A stretch of 64,000 nucleotides of DNA from Photobacterium sp. DA100 (GCF_029223585.1 NZ_CP119424.1:1240001-1304000); one strand, 5' to 3'. Positions 36,748 through 46,902 are shown, counted from the stretch's first letter. The notes: generated by a model from the sequence alone, not told the origin. Made by a program: numbers and translations.

Positions 36748-37108
36748 TTGGTCTTACTTGCAGCGATCCAGCTACTATGGTGCTCCCTGCATCATTCCAT
36801 GATTAAGCTGTTTCCTTCAGCGCTTTCCCTTTGTTTCCTTCCTGGACATGTCCTATCGGTCTCGCCTTGACCCGTCGATACTTCCTGTCTCGACTCTCTT
36901 CTCCTTCCTGGAGGTGTCCCTAACTTCATCCTGAAGTGGTCCATCTATGTCGTCATGACTAGTAGGTATCCTACCTACTGTATCACTTCCTTTTGATTTT
37001 CCCTTCACAGTCCTTGTCCGATAAATCTTCCTGATCCACCGCCCTCTTCCTGAGGGTGCCAACATCCCTGGCCGCTTTCCTGTTCCGTTCCGTCAGTTCC
37101 TTCCGACG
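36717..37108 (-). ncRNA. csrB: CsrB-family regulatory RNA
   Basis: About 390 bases on the minus strand contain more than 25 GGA triplets, many in hairpin loops: CCCTC-AGGA-AGAGGG, ACTTC-AGGAT-GAAGT, CTCC-AGGA-AGGAG and AGTAGGTA-GGA-TACCTACT. These are binding sites for the RNA-binding regulator CsrA, which CsrB sequesters. The 3' end, GCAGGGAGCACCATAGTAGCTGGAT followed by CGCTGC and a GC-rich terminator, closely resembles the end of E. coli CsrB as I recall it. A promoter (TTGTTT-16-TAATCT) and an upstream GacA-type box support it. Vibrionaceae carry several such RNAs; which paralog this is cannot be decided here. Confidence 0.92.
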
Positions 37109-37114
37109 CAGATA

Positions 37115-37142
37115 AGATTACGTGAACTAAAATTCTAAACAA
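37115..37142 (-). promoter_or_regulatory. Probable csrB promoter
   Basis: Minus-strand -35 TTGTTT (37137-37142) and -10 TAATCT (37115-37120) with a 16-base spacer; start expected near 37108. Confidence 0.6.
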
Positions 37143-37275
37143 CCGACAGCGATCACATTTTTTATACCCACTTCGTCGCTATTCAACAAATTACCTATAA
37201 CTGCATGATTTTAAAGAAATCAAATAGTAGCGCTAAATTTATCTGACGACCACAAACTTAAAAATCCCACCTCGC

Positions 37276-37293
37276 TGTAAGAGATATCTCACA
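37276..37293. promoter_or_regulatory. VarA/GacA/UvrY-type binding site upstream of csrB
   Basis: TGTAAGAGATATCTCACA is an 18-base near-perfect inverted repeat that closely matches the GacA/UvrY consensus of TGTAAG-type arms around a 6-base centre. Its centre is about 177 bases upstream of the predicted csrB start, like the far-upstream UvrY site of E. coli csrB. Confidence 0.8.
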
Positions 37294-37322
37294 TTGAAGC
37301 AGGATAAAGGGGTCAATTGGCA

Positions 37323-40112
37323 CTAAATAGCCCGTTCCTGATCATCCTCAGTAGGCTCAAGCCCTTCAAGCTTCTCGAGTAAAACTTCTTTCTTAAACGG
37401 TTTTGCCACATAGTCATTCATGCCAACCTCGTAACATTTCGATATGTCCTCATCAAGAACACTGGCCGTCAGGGCGATGATATGCAAACTCGCCTGTCCC
37501 GTTTTCTTTTCCCACTCTCGAATGGCTGTTGTCGCCGTGAATCCATCCATTACAGGCATCATGCAATCCATTAGCACGGCATAGTAGCTATTGCCTTTTT
37601 TGACCATATCAAGGGCCTGCTGCCCGTTGTTGGCAATATCAAATTGGTACCCTGATTTCTTCAAGAATAAACTGGCAACTTTTTGGTTTACCGCATTATC
37701 TTCAACAATTAGCACCTTGGGCTTTACCGATAACACCGACTCTTCTTGTCGTAGGCCGTTTATGGCGTCTATCTCTTGCTCAAGCAAAACTTGCTTTACG
37801 GCAGACTCAGAGGGTGGGATGCTGACTGCATAATCATTATCGGGATCCTTGGCTATAGTTGGCTCCTGCCCTGCCGACAAAGCCACGGCCTTTTGCTTCA
37901 ACGCTTTTTTAACACTCTTTACCAAGCGCTTGCCAAAAAATGGCAGGGTTACAATACCTGAGATCACGCTACCAAAATCGCATTGCTCATCGCGATGGTC
38001 AATACACAAAATGATAGGCAAATTCGGCATTATCGTCTTAATCAGACCAAGATCATATCTCGTTTGCTTGGTACTTTGCTGACAGTAGAAAATCACATCA
38101 ACATCATTTTCATACCTTGTCGAAAGCTCTGGTACATCGGTTACATAGGCTACCATTCCCAGCCCTTTACACTCAGGTTCAATACGCTGTGCTGCGGCTT
38201 TGTTCGGCCCCAAAACCAGTGCTCGGCAGGCTTGCAAATCAGCCTCGCCAGGTTCGTTCTCCTCGCAGACATCTACCTCTAAACTGAAGAAAAATCGGCT
38301 ACCCAGCCCCTTTTCCGATTCAAGCTCCAAATGGCCACCCAGTAATTCAACAAGCTGGCGGCAAATAGCCAACCCCAATCCGGTTCCGCCAAATTGACGT
38401 GTAATCGAGCCGTCCTCCTGGGTAAATGGGGCAAATACCTGATCCTGTTTGTCCTTATCAATACCTATGCCGGTATCTATCATGGAGAAACGAAGCTGAA
38501 CACGGCCTTCTTGTTGGCTGATACAATCGATCTCAAGAGTCACCCCCCCCTTCTGGGTAAATTTCACCGCATTGGAAGCCAAATTCATCAGCACTTGCCT
38601 TAAGCGATACTCATCCAGAATAACCACTGCCGGTAGCTCCGGATCGACTTTTACTTCAAGGTTTAGTTTGCTCGCTGTTGCCTTAGCCAATACAACAGTC
38701 ATCGTATCGTAGGCAACCTCAGCCAACCGGCACTCACTTGGCGACAACACTAAGTTACCCGATTCAATTTTCGACAAATCCAGAATATCGTTAATTAACA
38801 ACAATAGCGTTTGGGAGGAAGTCTCAATGGTTTGAACATATTCCGCTTGGGAGGGACTCAAGTCGGTATCAACCAAGATGCCTGACATCCCTATAATGCC
38901 ATTGAGCGGCGTGCGGATCTCATGGGACATATTGGCCAAAAATGAGCTCTTGGCCAAATTAGCCTTTTCCGCTTCTTCTTTTGCTTGGAGAAGCTTATTA
39001 TGGTTGGCAATCCGCTCCTCAATCATGCCGTTTAGTTGGTGGCTAAAAACGGTAAACTCGTCTTTGCCGTCCACTTTTATTTTCGCGACCGAGTGATCTT
39101 TATTACTGGTTTCAAGCAGCGCCATTGCTTTTAGTATCCGGTTTAAGTACGAGCCAATCCGCCTAATAAGATTAACCCCTAGCCAAATAATCATAATAAC
39201 AGAGACTAAGATCACTCCGGCATACAGCCAAATAAGCCCCTTCGACTGGCTAATACTCGCCTGAATATCCTGTGCCAGCTGGCGGCTGACCTCTGTCACA
39301 ACAAACTGTATCAAGGTATACCGTTCATCCAAGGCGGAAAGCGAATTATTCTCACCAAAACCAGTAAAAGTCCCCAAAAATATACTTTCACGTAACTTAT
39401 AACTGGCTGCGAATACCGGATTAGCAAACGTTCTGCGCAATAACTCAATCTGTGCCGGGTTCGCGTTAATAGATAAATAACGCTCAATGATTAATTGCTG
39501 CCGTTCTATAAGTGTGTCCAATTGCTCCTTGTAATCCGACGCTTGCTCTGACTGGGTGGCAATCATACGGATATACCAATTTTCTTGCTGCGCCCATAAC
39601 TGCAGCCATTGAAGTTGGTACAAAATAGATAGCTTTTGTTCAATATTGGCGTCGGCAACGTCGATGGGAGCTTTTTCAAGCGATACTAGGTTTTGGATAA
39701 CAAGATCAAACCCCCAATCAGACCAATCATTCAATTCCATTATTTCAACATATTCATACTCGGAGATAAGATCTTTCATCTCCTCACTGGTGGATAACGC
39801 CTCAGCAGATTGAGTACTAGAAAAAGCACGGGGAATAATAGCTGAATACTGTGATGCTTGTTCAAGTATATTTGAAACTGTTTCATCTATTTCATTACCG
39901 GATAGTCTATTAATTTTCAGTTCATGAACAGAATTTGAAAACTTCGAATTTGCCTTTAACAAATCCAACCGAGCCGTTAATTTATTCAATGAAGTAACTT
40001 TGTCGAACAGACTAGAAATTTCAATGGCTGCAAAGACACCGGAAAACGTAAGTGGCAGAACAACAAGAGAAATCAGCCTTAATTTTATCGAAAACCGATT
40101 CAGCAACCCCAT
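37323..40112 (-). CDS. Hybrid sensor histidine kinase
   Basis: A 929-residue membrane sensor. Membrane segment 1 lies at about 14-33, a long helical periplasmic domain at 35-290, membrane segment 2 at about 293-314, a HAMP-like linker, HisKA with the phospho-acceptor His397 in [15 protein letters not shown], an HATPase domain with [16 protein letters not shown] and GGTGLGLAI, a degenerate receiver-like region (about 630-740) and a C-terminal receiver with phospho-Asp near 849 in [13 protein letters not shown]. No HPt domain follows, so a separate phosphotransferase is expected. ATG at 40112 follows AAGGTGAGG. It is divergent from the binding-protein-like and porin genes, likely partners, and lies just upstream of csrB on the same strand. 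Confidence 0.88.
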   Translation of the reverse strand: MGLLNRFSIKLRLISLVVLPLTFSGVFAAIEISSLFDKVTSLNKLTARLDLLKANSKFSNSVHELKINRLSGNEIDETVSNILEQASQYSAIIPRAFSSTQSAEALSTSEEMKDLISEYEYVEIMELNDWSDWGFDLVIQNLVSLEKAPIDVADANIEQKLSILYQLQWLQLWAQQENWYIRMIATQSEQASDYKEQLDTLIERQQLIIERYLSINANPAQIELLRRTFANPVFAASYKLRESIFLGTFTGFGENNSLSALDERYTLIQFVVTEVSRQLAQDIQASISQSKGLIWLYAGVILVSVIMIIWLGVNLIRRIGSYLNRILKAMALLETSNKDHSVAKIKVDGKDEFTVFSHQLNGMIEERIANHNKLLQAKEEAEKANLAKSSFLANMSHEIRTPLNGIIGMSGILVDTDLSPSQAEYVQTIETSSQTLLLLINDILDLSKIESGNLVLSPSECRLAEVAYDTMTVVLAKATASKLNLEVKVDPELPAVVILDEYRLRQVLMNLASNAVKFTQKGGVTLEIDCISQQEGRVQLRFSMIDTGIGIDKDKQDQVFAPFTQEDGSITRQFGGTGLGLAICRQLVELLGGHLELESEKGLGSRFFFSLEVDVCEENEPGEADLQACRALVLGPNKAAAQRIEPECKGLGMVAYVTDVPELSTRYENDVDVIFYCQQSTKQTRYDLGLIKTIMPNLPIILCIDHRDEQCDFGSVISGIVTLPFFGKRLVKSVKKALKQKAVALSAGQEPTIAKDPDNDYAVSIPPSESAVKQVLLEQEIDAINGLRQEESVLSVKPKVLIVEDNAVNQKVASLFLKKSGYQFDIANNGQQALDMVKKGNSYYAVLMDCMMPVMDGFTATTAIREWEKKTGQASLHIIALTASVLDEDISKCYEVGMNDYVAKPFKKEVLLEKLEGLEPTEDDQERAI

Positions 40113-40213
40113 AACCTCACCTTGATCAAAAAATTCAATCTTGCCTATTTGTACTAACATCAATGTCTACTAACATTTATAGCAGGAATGAACATGATGA
40201 TGGAACTAATTCA

Positions 40214-40693
40214 ATGATCAAAGGATTGACTTTAAAAAGTTTATTGCCTTTCACGACATTATTGACACTAGCATCAATAATTAGCCCTCCGTCTTTTGCC
40301 AACGATAATGCAAAAGATATTGAGTTTGCCGTTTTTTCATTAAATGAAGAGATCCCAGCTTTAACAAAAAGTAAAGCCAGAATGCTCTACAAAGGAAAAA
40401 CCAAGAAACTTAACGGCAGTATTAAAATTGTTTTAGTTGACTTGCCCGAAAAGTCTATTCATCGCGAAGAATTCTACAACATGCTGTTAGGCAAATCCGT
40501 TTCGCAAATGAACGGATATTGGGCCAGCCTGTCATTTTCTGGCAAAGGAGCCCCGCCAGAGGAACTAAGCAGTGATGATATAAAAGAAATCATCGAATGG
40601 CTTAATAAGAACCCCAACGGGATTGCCTATGCTCCTGTCAGTGCCGTGCCAGAAAATGCCAATATTCTCATTACAGTCTTACAAGGAGAGTAA
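40214..40693 (+). CDS. Small periplasmic binding-protein-like protein
   Basis: A 159-residue exported protein with a signal peptide (LPFTTLLTLASIISPPSFAND). The mature part, including SKARMLYKGKTKKLNGSIKIVLVDLP, REEFYNMLLGKSVSQMNGYWASLSFSGKGAPPEEL and PNGIAYAP, matches the small PBP-like proteins often annotated as phosphate ABC transporter substrate-binding proteins. No ABC transporter genes are present. The gene sits between a divergent hybrid kinase and a porin-like gene (3-base gap), so it may be the ligand-sensing partner of the kinase. ATG at 40214 gives a proper signal peptide; an earlier ATG at 40163 would add 17 polar residues. Confidence 0.72.
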   Translation: MIKGLTLKSLLPFTTLLTLASIISPPSFANDNAKDIEFAVFSLNEEIPALTKSKARMLYKGKTKKLNGSIKIVLVDLPEKSIHREEFYNMLLGKSVSQMNGYWASLSFSGKGAPPEELSSDDIKEIIEWLNKNPNGIAYAPVSAVPENANILITVLQGE

Positions 40694-40696
40694 GAT

Positions 40697-41749
40697 ATGA
40701 CTCAAAAATCATTGCTTGCACTCGCTGTACTTGTATCGCCTTTAACCAGTGTGGCAGCTATACAAATCACCGATAATTTTTCCATCAGTGGCTTTGGTTC
40801 TACCTCTATCACCAAGTCAGATAACAGCACTCCTTTGTTTGTACACCGTGAAATCACCGATGAGACATGCTACGACTGCGACACCACCTTCGGCCTTCAA
40901 GCTGACCTTTCAATCATCGAAGATGTCAATGCCTCGGTTCAGGTGGTCAAGCGGCCACAAGATCATTGGTCTGATGTCGAATTAGAATGGGCATACCTAA
41001 ACTACGAGGTAAACCAGTTTTCCTTTCGCGGAGGCAGGTTGCGCATACCGCTATTTCTTATTTCGGAATATTACTATATCGGCCAAGCCTACCCTTGGGC
41101 CCGTCCGCCCCAAGAGGTATATGACAGTATTCTCGGCTTTACCTCATACGAAGGGATCAGTGCCTCCTGGTTGTGGGACGTCAATGATGAAGCTGTTGTG
41201 AGAATAACGCCTTACTATGGCTTTGGTAATGACAACAAAGTCAAATTCAGCGGCGCCCGGTTCAACTTCAAAACTGACTATCTGGCAGGGCTATCTGCAG
41301 AGCTCAGCGGGTTCAACTACCGCGTGCATTTTGGCTACTTAAATTCAAAGTACTTAATGTCCCCTAGCTCGTCTTCCGAAAAAGAAACATTGAATATCTA
41401 CACCCTTGGTGGCGAATACTCGATGGATGACTGGCTATTTATGTCAGAAGTACAAACAGACGATCTACAGACCAATTGGTATGTCAGTGCCGCTTACAGC
41501 GTCGATAAATTCACACCTTATCTGGTCTATGGAGAAAGCCACCACCGCCGTAAGTCAAACAGTGTAACCGCTGGAATACGTTATGACCTAACCCACAAGA
41601 TTTCACTCAATGCCGAATGGCAAGGCATCTATATGGACAGGGAAGATTACAACGCCGGTAACGAGGGGCAATTTGTCACGGCGCCAATTCATTACAATGA
41701 AGACAAAGATGTTCAAGTGTATACGGTTATGATTAACTTTATTTTCTAA
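40697..41749 (+). CDS. Porin-like outer membrane beta-barrel protein
   Basis: A 350-residue protein with a signal peptide (SLLALAVLVSPLTSVAA) and an alternating beta-barrel pattern that ends in VYTVMINFIF, a C-terminal Phe as required for outer membrane insertion. Segments such as FSISGFGSTSITK, FRGGRLRIPLFL and VTAGIRYDLTHKISLNAEWQ fit porins. A CYDCD motif near residues 58-62 might form a surface disulfide. It lies 3 bases after the binding-protein-like gene with a GGAG ribosome site. Substrate unknown. Confidence 0.78.
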   Translation: MTQKSLLALAVLVSPLTSVAAIQITDNFSISGFGSTSITKSDNSTPLFVHREITDETCYDCDTTFGLQADLSIIEDVNASVQVVKRPQDHWSDVELEWAYLNYEVNQFSFRGGRLRIPLFLISEYYYIGQAYPWARPPQEVYDSILGFTSYEGISASWLWDVNDEAVVRITPYYGFGNDNKVKFSGARFNFKTDYLAGLSAELSGFNYRVHFGYLNSKYLMSPSSSSEKETLNIYTLGGEYSMDDWLFMSEVQTDDLQTNWYVSAAYSVDKFTPYLVYGESHHRRKSNSVTAGIRYDLTHKISLNAEWQGIYMDREDYNAGNEGQFVTAPIHYNEDKDVQVYTVMINFIF

Positions 41750-41806
41750 TTGCCCCAAACAGACCAGAGCGCTTCAGGCCAATCGCCTGAAGCACTGGCA
41801 GCTCAG

Positions 41807-42721
41807 CTACTTCACTAACATGGCAGCACCGAAAACCCCGGCGCTGTCGCCCAACGCGGGCTTGGCCAGTACCGTATTGAGAACAGGATTGAACAAATGC
41901 GGTAAAATCGCCTCGCGCCCCTCGGTATACAGGGATTCAATGTTTCCTACCCCACCGCCTACGACGATCACATCTGGATCCAGCACATTGATAATTGTCG
42001 CAACCGCCCGACCAAACTGCTGGTGCATGCGGTCAATCGTCTGCCGCGCCAACTCATCGCCCTGACTTGCCAATGCCACTATCTCCGGAAGATTTCGAGA
42101 AACAGCTGGATAACCACTGTTCTCTCGGTAGTAACGCTCTAGTCCTTTTCCCGACAACACAGTTTCAACACAGCCATTTTTACCGCAATAACAAGGTGCG
42201 CCATCAGCTTCGAGCACATTATGCCCCCACTCGCCTGCGATACCATGACAGCCATTGAGCACCTTGCCGTTAACAACAATACCACTACCGACGCCTGTCC
42301 CCATAATGATACCGAATACCACTTCAGCATCAGGCTTTATGTCCTGGACCACCCCCAGTGTTGCTTCTGCCAGGGCAAAGCAATTAGCGTCGTTGGCCAA
42401 ACGCACGGGGATCCCCAGTAGTGACGCCAAGTCTTGATCCAACGGCTGGCCATTGAGATGGGTCGAGTTACAGTTTTTCATGGTGCCGGTTGCCGGATCC
42501 AAGGTTCCAGGCGTGCCAAAACCAACAATTTTAGGGTACTCACCCACCTCCTCGGCGCATGAGTCGATCAACTTCTTAATCTGTCCGAGCACATGCTGAT
42601 AGCCACCTTCGCCCTCGGTGGGCAGGCGCTTACGCAACATACAGTGGTCATCAGTATATTGCATGACAGCACACTCGATTTTTGTCCCGCCCAGATCAAT
42701 ACCCCAATAATATTTGCTCAT
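41807..42721 (-). CDS. ROK-family sugar kinase
   Basis: A 304-residue ROK kinase. The ATP-binding N-terminus is WGIDLGGTKIECAV, the catalytic Asp is in LANDANCFALAEA, and the ROK zinc-binding signature is GHNVLEADGAPCYCGKNGCVETVLSG (His and three Cys). It phosphorylates a hexose such as fructose, N-acetylglucosamine or mannose in the cytoplasm; the sequence alone does not choose between Mak- and NagK-type. A GGGAG site precedes the ATG. It is monocistronic. Mannose released by MngB-type hydrolysis would already be phosphorylated, so a direct link is not needed. Confidence 0.85.
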   Translation of the reverse strand: MSKYYWGIDLGGTKIECAVMQYTDDHCMLRKRLPTEGEGGYQHVLGQIKKLIDSCAEEVGEYPKIVGFGTPGTLDPATGTMKNCNSTHLNGQPLDQDLASLLGIPVRLANDANCFALAEATLGVVQDIKPDAEVVFGIIMGTGVGSGIVVNGKVLNGCHGIAGEWGHNVLEADGAPCYCGKNGCVETVLSGKGLERYYRENSGYPAVSRNLPEIVALASQGDELARQTIDRMHQQFGRAVATIINVLDPDVIVVGGGVGNIESLYTEGREAILPHLFNPVLNTVLAKPALGDSAGVFGAAMLVK

Positions 42722-42949
42722 AACTCTCCCGCTTTGTGGCTTGCCGCTCTATATGGCTACAGATTTCAGTAGATACAGTCCATGCTGCTGCAATGGAGTA
42801 TGTGTCGCGCTTTCACCTCTGCACTGCAAAGCGCGCAAAATCAGCCATACTTATACCAAAACATAATGGTTACTGATGTCTAATCATCGTCATTTTAAGC
42901 AATTAACACGCTGATTAATCGACAATACAACATATTTTGGAGATTTGTG

Positions 42950-43165
42950 ATGTTTCTAAGAGAGTCACGCACTGGTGATTTAGTTGACGTCATCGACATG
43001 TCTTCTTTGGTCAACCCCTTCTCCTCACATGTCAAAGTGCAGTATCAATCCGGCGAAGATCTTGCCGATCCGGTTACTGTCGACAAACAAAGTTTGGCTT
43101 TTCCTTCTGGTGAGGAATTACCAGAGTGCTGGATAAACGGCTATTACAGGCATAGTCAACGATAA
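42950..43165 (+). CDS. Small conserved protein of unknown function
   Basis: A 71-residue protein, MFLRESRTGDLVDVIDMSSL..., with conserved-looking FPSGEELPECWINGYYRHSQ at the end. I recall similar Vibrionaceae proteins that databases sometimes call acetyltransferase, which the size rules out. ATG at 42950 follows GGAG by 7 bases; a GTG one codon earlier is also possible. A strong terminator follows, so it is a real single-gene unit. Confidence 0.7.
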   Translation: MFLRESRTGDLVDVIDMSSLVNPFSSHVKVQYQSGEDLADPVTVDKQSLAFPSGEELPECWINGYYRHSQR

Positions 43166-43173
43166 CCAAACAA

Positions 43174-43201
43174 AAGAGCCCTCTGATGAGGGCTCTTTTT
43201 T
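43174..43201. terminator. Intrinsic terminator after the small conserved gene
   Basis: Stem AAGAGCCCTC/GAGGGCTCTT with a TGAT loop and a T run; the A run on the other side lets it also serve the convergent pqi operon. Confidence 0.9.
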
Positions 43202-43224
43202 CAGCAAATCAAATCGGACCCGAT

Positions 43225-43812
43225 TTACATCGCCAGACTATTAATGCTCTGGCTGATCTGGTTGGTTAAACGCGCCACGCCTTCAGCCAATGCTTTCACC
43301 TGTGCATCATAGCCATCTTGCTCGAGTGGGACTTGAATGAAAAACGGCTGCCTTGCCAAGGCTTCACCTTGCTTATCAACCAGTAGCCATTGTCCGCTCA
43401 ATCTTGCGCCACCGCTGTAGTGACCGTTGAACTGGGTAAACTTCACCTGAAGTTTCGGCAAATTGCCGCTATTTACAACAGGAGTCAGCTCATCGAACCA
43501 GTATCTTGATTGCTTCTGGCGTAAATCCTGAGTAATGATCCGTGTCAGCTGACGCGATAAGCTTTCTGCCCATAAGTTTTGCTGAGCCTGGACCACTTCG
43601 GTTTCACTGCTTTGGTAAACAAGCCCAGTTCCCGCCAGATGCTCGGCTACTTCAACGGGGCGAACAATAACCACCGGTTGATGCTTGTTGGCAAACGCCA
43701 TGGTTAAATCACTGCTGTGATCAGGCAGCAAATACGTTTTCGTCACTGGCTCTGTAGAGCTGCAGCCCGCTACCGCCAACAGGGCAAGCGCTAGAATTAT
43801 TCCCTTGTTCAT
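43225..43812 (-). CDS. pqiC: PqiC-like outer membrane lipoprotein
   Basis: A 195-residue lipoprotein with lipobox LAVAGC (Cys17) and an ABC-type transport auxiliary fold: TYLLPDHSSDLTMA, VVIVRPVEVAEHLAGTGLVYQ and a late GGARLSGQWLLVDKQGEAL. PqiC anchors the PqiB tube at the outer membrane in the Pqi lipid-transport system. Its ATG overlaps the pqiB stop by one base. Third gene of pqiABC. Confidence 0.87.
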   Translation of the reverse strand: MNKGIILALALLAVAGCSSTEPVTKTYLLPDHSSDLTMAFANKHQPVVIVRPVEVAEHLAGTGLVYQSSETEVVQAQQNLWAESLSRQLTRIITQDLRQKQSRYWFDELTPVVNSGNLPKLQVKFTQFNGHYSGGARLSGQWLLVDKQGEALARQPFFIQVPLEQDGYDAQVKALAEGVARLTNQISQSINSLAM

Positions 43813-45458
43813 TATTGACGTCCTCCGACAGGAATGGGATCAGCTGCTTTTTCCCCGCTGAAAATCAGTGAGTTGGGTTTTTCATTTATCTGCCGCAATA
43901 CAGGCTGTAGCTCTGCCATCACTTGTTCAAACTGTATCAATGCCTGCTCCAAATTCTGATAAGGTGCACCATCGGGACTGTAGCCGTTAAGAGTATCTTG
44001 GATCTGCTGCAAGCTTTCACGAATTTCACCCGGTATTGCCTTGGTGTCTTTCTGTGCCAGTAAGCTGTTGAGCTCTGTTGCAACTTTTTCAGCCGCTAGT
44101 AATGTCTTCTGCGATGTTTCCAGCGTTTTGTTCAGGGTCTGCAAGGTATCTTCAACGGGTAAATTGTTGATCTTTTTCAATATTGAAGTGATCTCTTTTT
44201 GAATCTGTGCAAAACCGCCAGCCTTGGTCGGAAAAACATCATACTCACCATAATTACGGTGTTTATATTTTTTCTCTTCAGGATAGACCTCAACATCCAC
44301 TAATAAGGCACCGGTTAGGATATTCGCAGTTTTCAATGACCCGCGCAGGCCATAACTAAACTCTTCTTCGAGGCTAGCCCTAAGCTTCTCTAAATTATCG
44401 TATTTCACATGGGCAATCACCCTGTCCAATTCGATACGTACCAGTACCGGAATTTGCCGATTAGAAAAACTTTTCTCCTCACTCATAATATCCAGAGGCA
44501 CTTTACGCACCGTACCGATTTGAATACCGCGATACTCAACAGGCGCACCAGGTTTCAAGCCCCGTACGGACTCATCAAATAGCATAACGTATTCAAGGTA
44601 ATCTTCGAAAAATCGCTCACGCACTTGCTTGATGTTGTCATATAAACGGAACTTAGATTTATCTTTGGTAATAAGCTCACCGGGCTCTCGCCCCTGAGGC
44701 ACACGAAAGCTCACCCCGCCAGTGATCAGTGATTCGATCGAGCCAATTTTCAAATTGAACCCTTCCGCCGACATTTGCAGCTCAACCCCGGAGGTCAACC
44801 AAAAACGGGTACTTTTCCTTATCAGGCTGTTATATGGCTCGAAAATAAATAGCTGGTAGTGGGCTTTTTTACTTTCCGTATCAAAGCTCACATTTTCAAC
44901 CCGCCCCACCGTAAAGCCCTCATAAAGCACCGGGTCACCCACTCCCAGCTTACCCGCTTCATTATGGCTCAGGATCAAACGCAGCCCCTTGGCATCTGGC
45001 GGCGCAACCGGTGGGACGTCCAGCACATCGAAGGTAAATTGTTCTTTCTCACTTTTACCTGGTTGCAGTTGGATGTATGCCCCCGATAACAAGGTATCCA
45101 ACCCGGACACCCCTGACTTTCCGATGCGCGGCTTTACCACCCAAAATAAAGAGTCTTCCTTGAGCATCCGGGCTGCGTCTTTATCCATTTGCGCTGTCAC
45201 TTGAATAGCACTGTAGTCCTCATTTAAGGTTACCGCCGTGACCACACCGACTTTAACGTTCAACGCTTTAATTTCAGTTTTACCAACCTCAATACCCTCA
45301 GCAGTATCGATATTCAATACAATTTCAGGCCCTTGGCTAGTGATAAACTGAATCAGCATCCATATACCAATCCCGACGGCAATAACAGGTACCAACCATA
45401 TCGACGATATTTGTTTAATGGCTTCTTTCTTAGCCTGGGGAGATGAGGTTTCACTCAT
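43812..45458 (-). CDS. pqiB: PqiB, MCE-domain intermembrane transport protein
   Basis: A 548-residue protein with an N-terminal membrane anchor (WLVPVIAVGIGIWMLIQFI, about 21-39) and three MCE domains beginning near GPEIVLNIDTAEGIEVGKTEIKALNV, LRLILSHNEAGKLGVGDPVLYEGFTVGRV and VMLFDESVRGLKPGAPVEYRGIQIGTV, then a long C-terminal helical region (about 420-530). PqiB forms a hollow periplasm-spanning tube for lipid movement. It overlaps pqiA by 8 bases. Confidence 0.92.
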   Translation of the reverse strand: MSETSSPQAKKEAIKQISSIWLVPVIAVGIGIWMLIQFITSQGPEIVLNIDTAEGIEVGKTEIKALNVKVGVVTAVTLNEDYSAIQVTAQMDKDAARMLKEDSLFWVVKPRIGKSGVSGLDTLLSGAYIQLQPGKSEKEQFTFDVLDVPPVAPPDAKGLRLILSHNEAGKLGVGDPVLYEGFTVGRVENVSFDTESKKAHYQLFIFEPYNSLIRKSTRFWLTSGVELQMSAEGFNLKIGSIESLITGGVSFRVPQGREPGELITKDKSKFRLYDNIKQVRERFFEDYLEYVMLFDESVRGLKPGAPVEYRGIQIGTVRKVPLDIMSEEKSFSNRQIPVLVRIELDRVIAHVKYDNLEKLRASLEEEFSYGLRGSLKTANILTGALLVDVEVYPEEKKYKHRNYGEYDVFPTKAGGFAQIQKEITSILKKINNLPVEDTLQTLNKTLETSQKTLLAAEKVATELNSLLAQKDTKAIPGEIRESLQQIQDTLNGYSPDGAPYQNLEQALIQFEQVMAELQPVLRQINEKPNSLIFSGEKAADPIPVGGRQ

Positions 45459-46785
45459 AACTGTTTTTCTCTTTATTATTGTTCACATAGCCTGCGGGGG
45501 AGACAAACGCCGAATCCTTGGGCCAAAACACACGGGGATCAAAAGACATTGCTGAGATCATAGTCAGTAGAACAACACAGGCAAACGATAATGCAGCAGG
45601 GCCTGGGTAAATTGCCATTAAGTTCTGAAGTTGAACCAAGGCCACCAAAATCGCCACCACAAAAATATCAATCATCGACCAACGACCAATAAACTCTGTC
45701 ATTCGATACACCTTTAACTTTCGCACCGCTTTCTTTTCATCGAGGCTGCCACCTTTCCCAGCCATGATATACAGCCAAGACAGCGCAATAATTTTTGCCA
45801 GCGGAATGACCACACTTGCCAGAAAAATAACTGCCGCTATGGGATATGACTTTAATTGCCATAACAACACAACCCCGCCCAGTATGGTTGAGCCTTCTGC
45901 TTTGCCCAAACTGACGGTATACATCATGGGATAAAGATTGGCGGGAATAAAAAAGACAGCGGCGGCGATAAGCAACGCCCAGGACCGCTGCAACATCTGC
46001 TGAGGCTCGTAGGGGTGGAGCCGGCCATGGCAGCGGATACAGCGAGCATGCTTCTCTTCCGTCAGCGGATTGAGTTGCGAGCACACATGGCAGCTGACAT
46101 GGTTATAACTGTTGTGGCAATCACCGGCCTTTACGCCATCCTGCGGCTCGAGAGGAAGAAACTGCAACCATAGCCAGGTACGATCAGCCATCGAGACGCA
46201 TTTCACCACCAGCATGGTATAGAGGCAAAACGCCCAAAACGACATCCCCAGTCCGATATCCGCCAACGACGCAATTTTTATCAAGCTGACCAATACCCCA
46301 ATTAAAAACACATCAACCATCAACCAAGGTTCAATCCGGATCATTAGCCGACATAACTTTTTCTCCCACAAGGCAATAGGCTTTTCTCCCGGATACTTTA
46401 GCCGCTGGCCTGCACGGAAATACAAATATAGCAGCGAGACCAAATACAAAGCCGGCAACACTAATACCGTTAACAGGAGCAAAAGTGCCAGCAAACTATT
46501 TTGAAAAACACTGAGCATTTCTGCCGAATGCATCAGGGTGATTTCCTGGCTGATCCCCTTCACGCTGAACGACATAAAAGGGAAACTGATGCTGGCAACA
46601 AGCATTACCAAGCTCGCCAAACCATAAGACAGTGGCCGCTGAAATGGCTGGGCTATGCGTTTAACCAGAGTGTGATGGCACCTTGGACAAACCGACTTCT
46701 CATCATCGCCGAGCTCAGGCAACGCCACCACTAATCCACACTCCTCACAGCCGACTAGCGCTTGTCGTTGTTGTGGTTTACCCAT
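45451..46785 (-). CDS. pqiA: PqiA, paraquat-inducible membrane protein
   Basis: A 444-residue inner-membrane protein with two similar halves. Each begins with a rubredoxin-like four-Cys zinc site (CEECGL...CPRCH near 14-37 and CHVCSQL...CIRCHG near 234-255) followed by four membrane segments. It is the membrane partner of the PqiB tube. First gene of pqiABC. In E. coli pqi genes respond to superoxide through SoxRS; no such box was identified here. Confidence 0.92.
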   Translation of the reverse strand: MGKPQQRQALVGCEECGLVVALPELGDDEKSVCPRCHHTLVKRIAQPFQRPLSYGLASLVMLVASISFPFMSFSVKGISQEITLMHSAEMLSVFQNSLLALLLLLTVLVLPALYLVSLLYLYFRAGQRLKYPGEKPIALWEKKLCRLMIRIEPWLMVDVFLIGVLVSLIKIASLADIGLGMSFWAFCLYTMLVVKCVSMADRTWLWLQFLPLEPQDGVKAGDCHNSYNHVSCHVCSQLNPLTEEKHARCIRCHGRLHPYEPQQMLQRSWALLIAAAVFFIPANLYPMMYTVSLGKAEGSTILGGVVLLWQLKSYPIAAVIFLASVVIPLAKIIALSWLYIMAGKGGSLDEKKAVRKLKVYRMTEFIGRWSMIDIFVVAILVALVQLQNLMAIYPGPAALSFACVVLLTMISAMSFDPRVFWPKDSAFVSPAGYVNNNKEKNSYE

Positions 46786-46902
46786 TTGTACCTCAATTCA
46801 CCTTGCATCGGGCAAGGCAACATTATCAATTAGCGTTATTTTACTTTATTTAAGTTAGTATACCCAAGTGGCATTAAGTTGCTTAACTGCAACACATAAC
46901 TG

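Noticed and set aside
36853..37065. 70-codon frame inside csrB
   Set aside because: It arises from the GGA-rich RNA; the non-coding RNA explains the sequence better.
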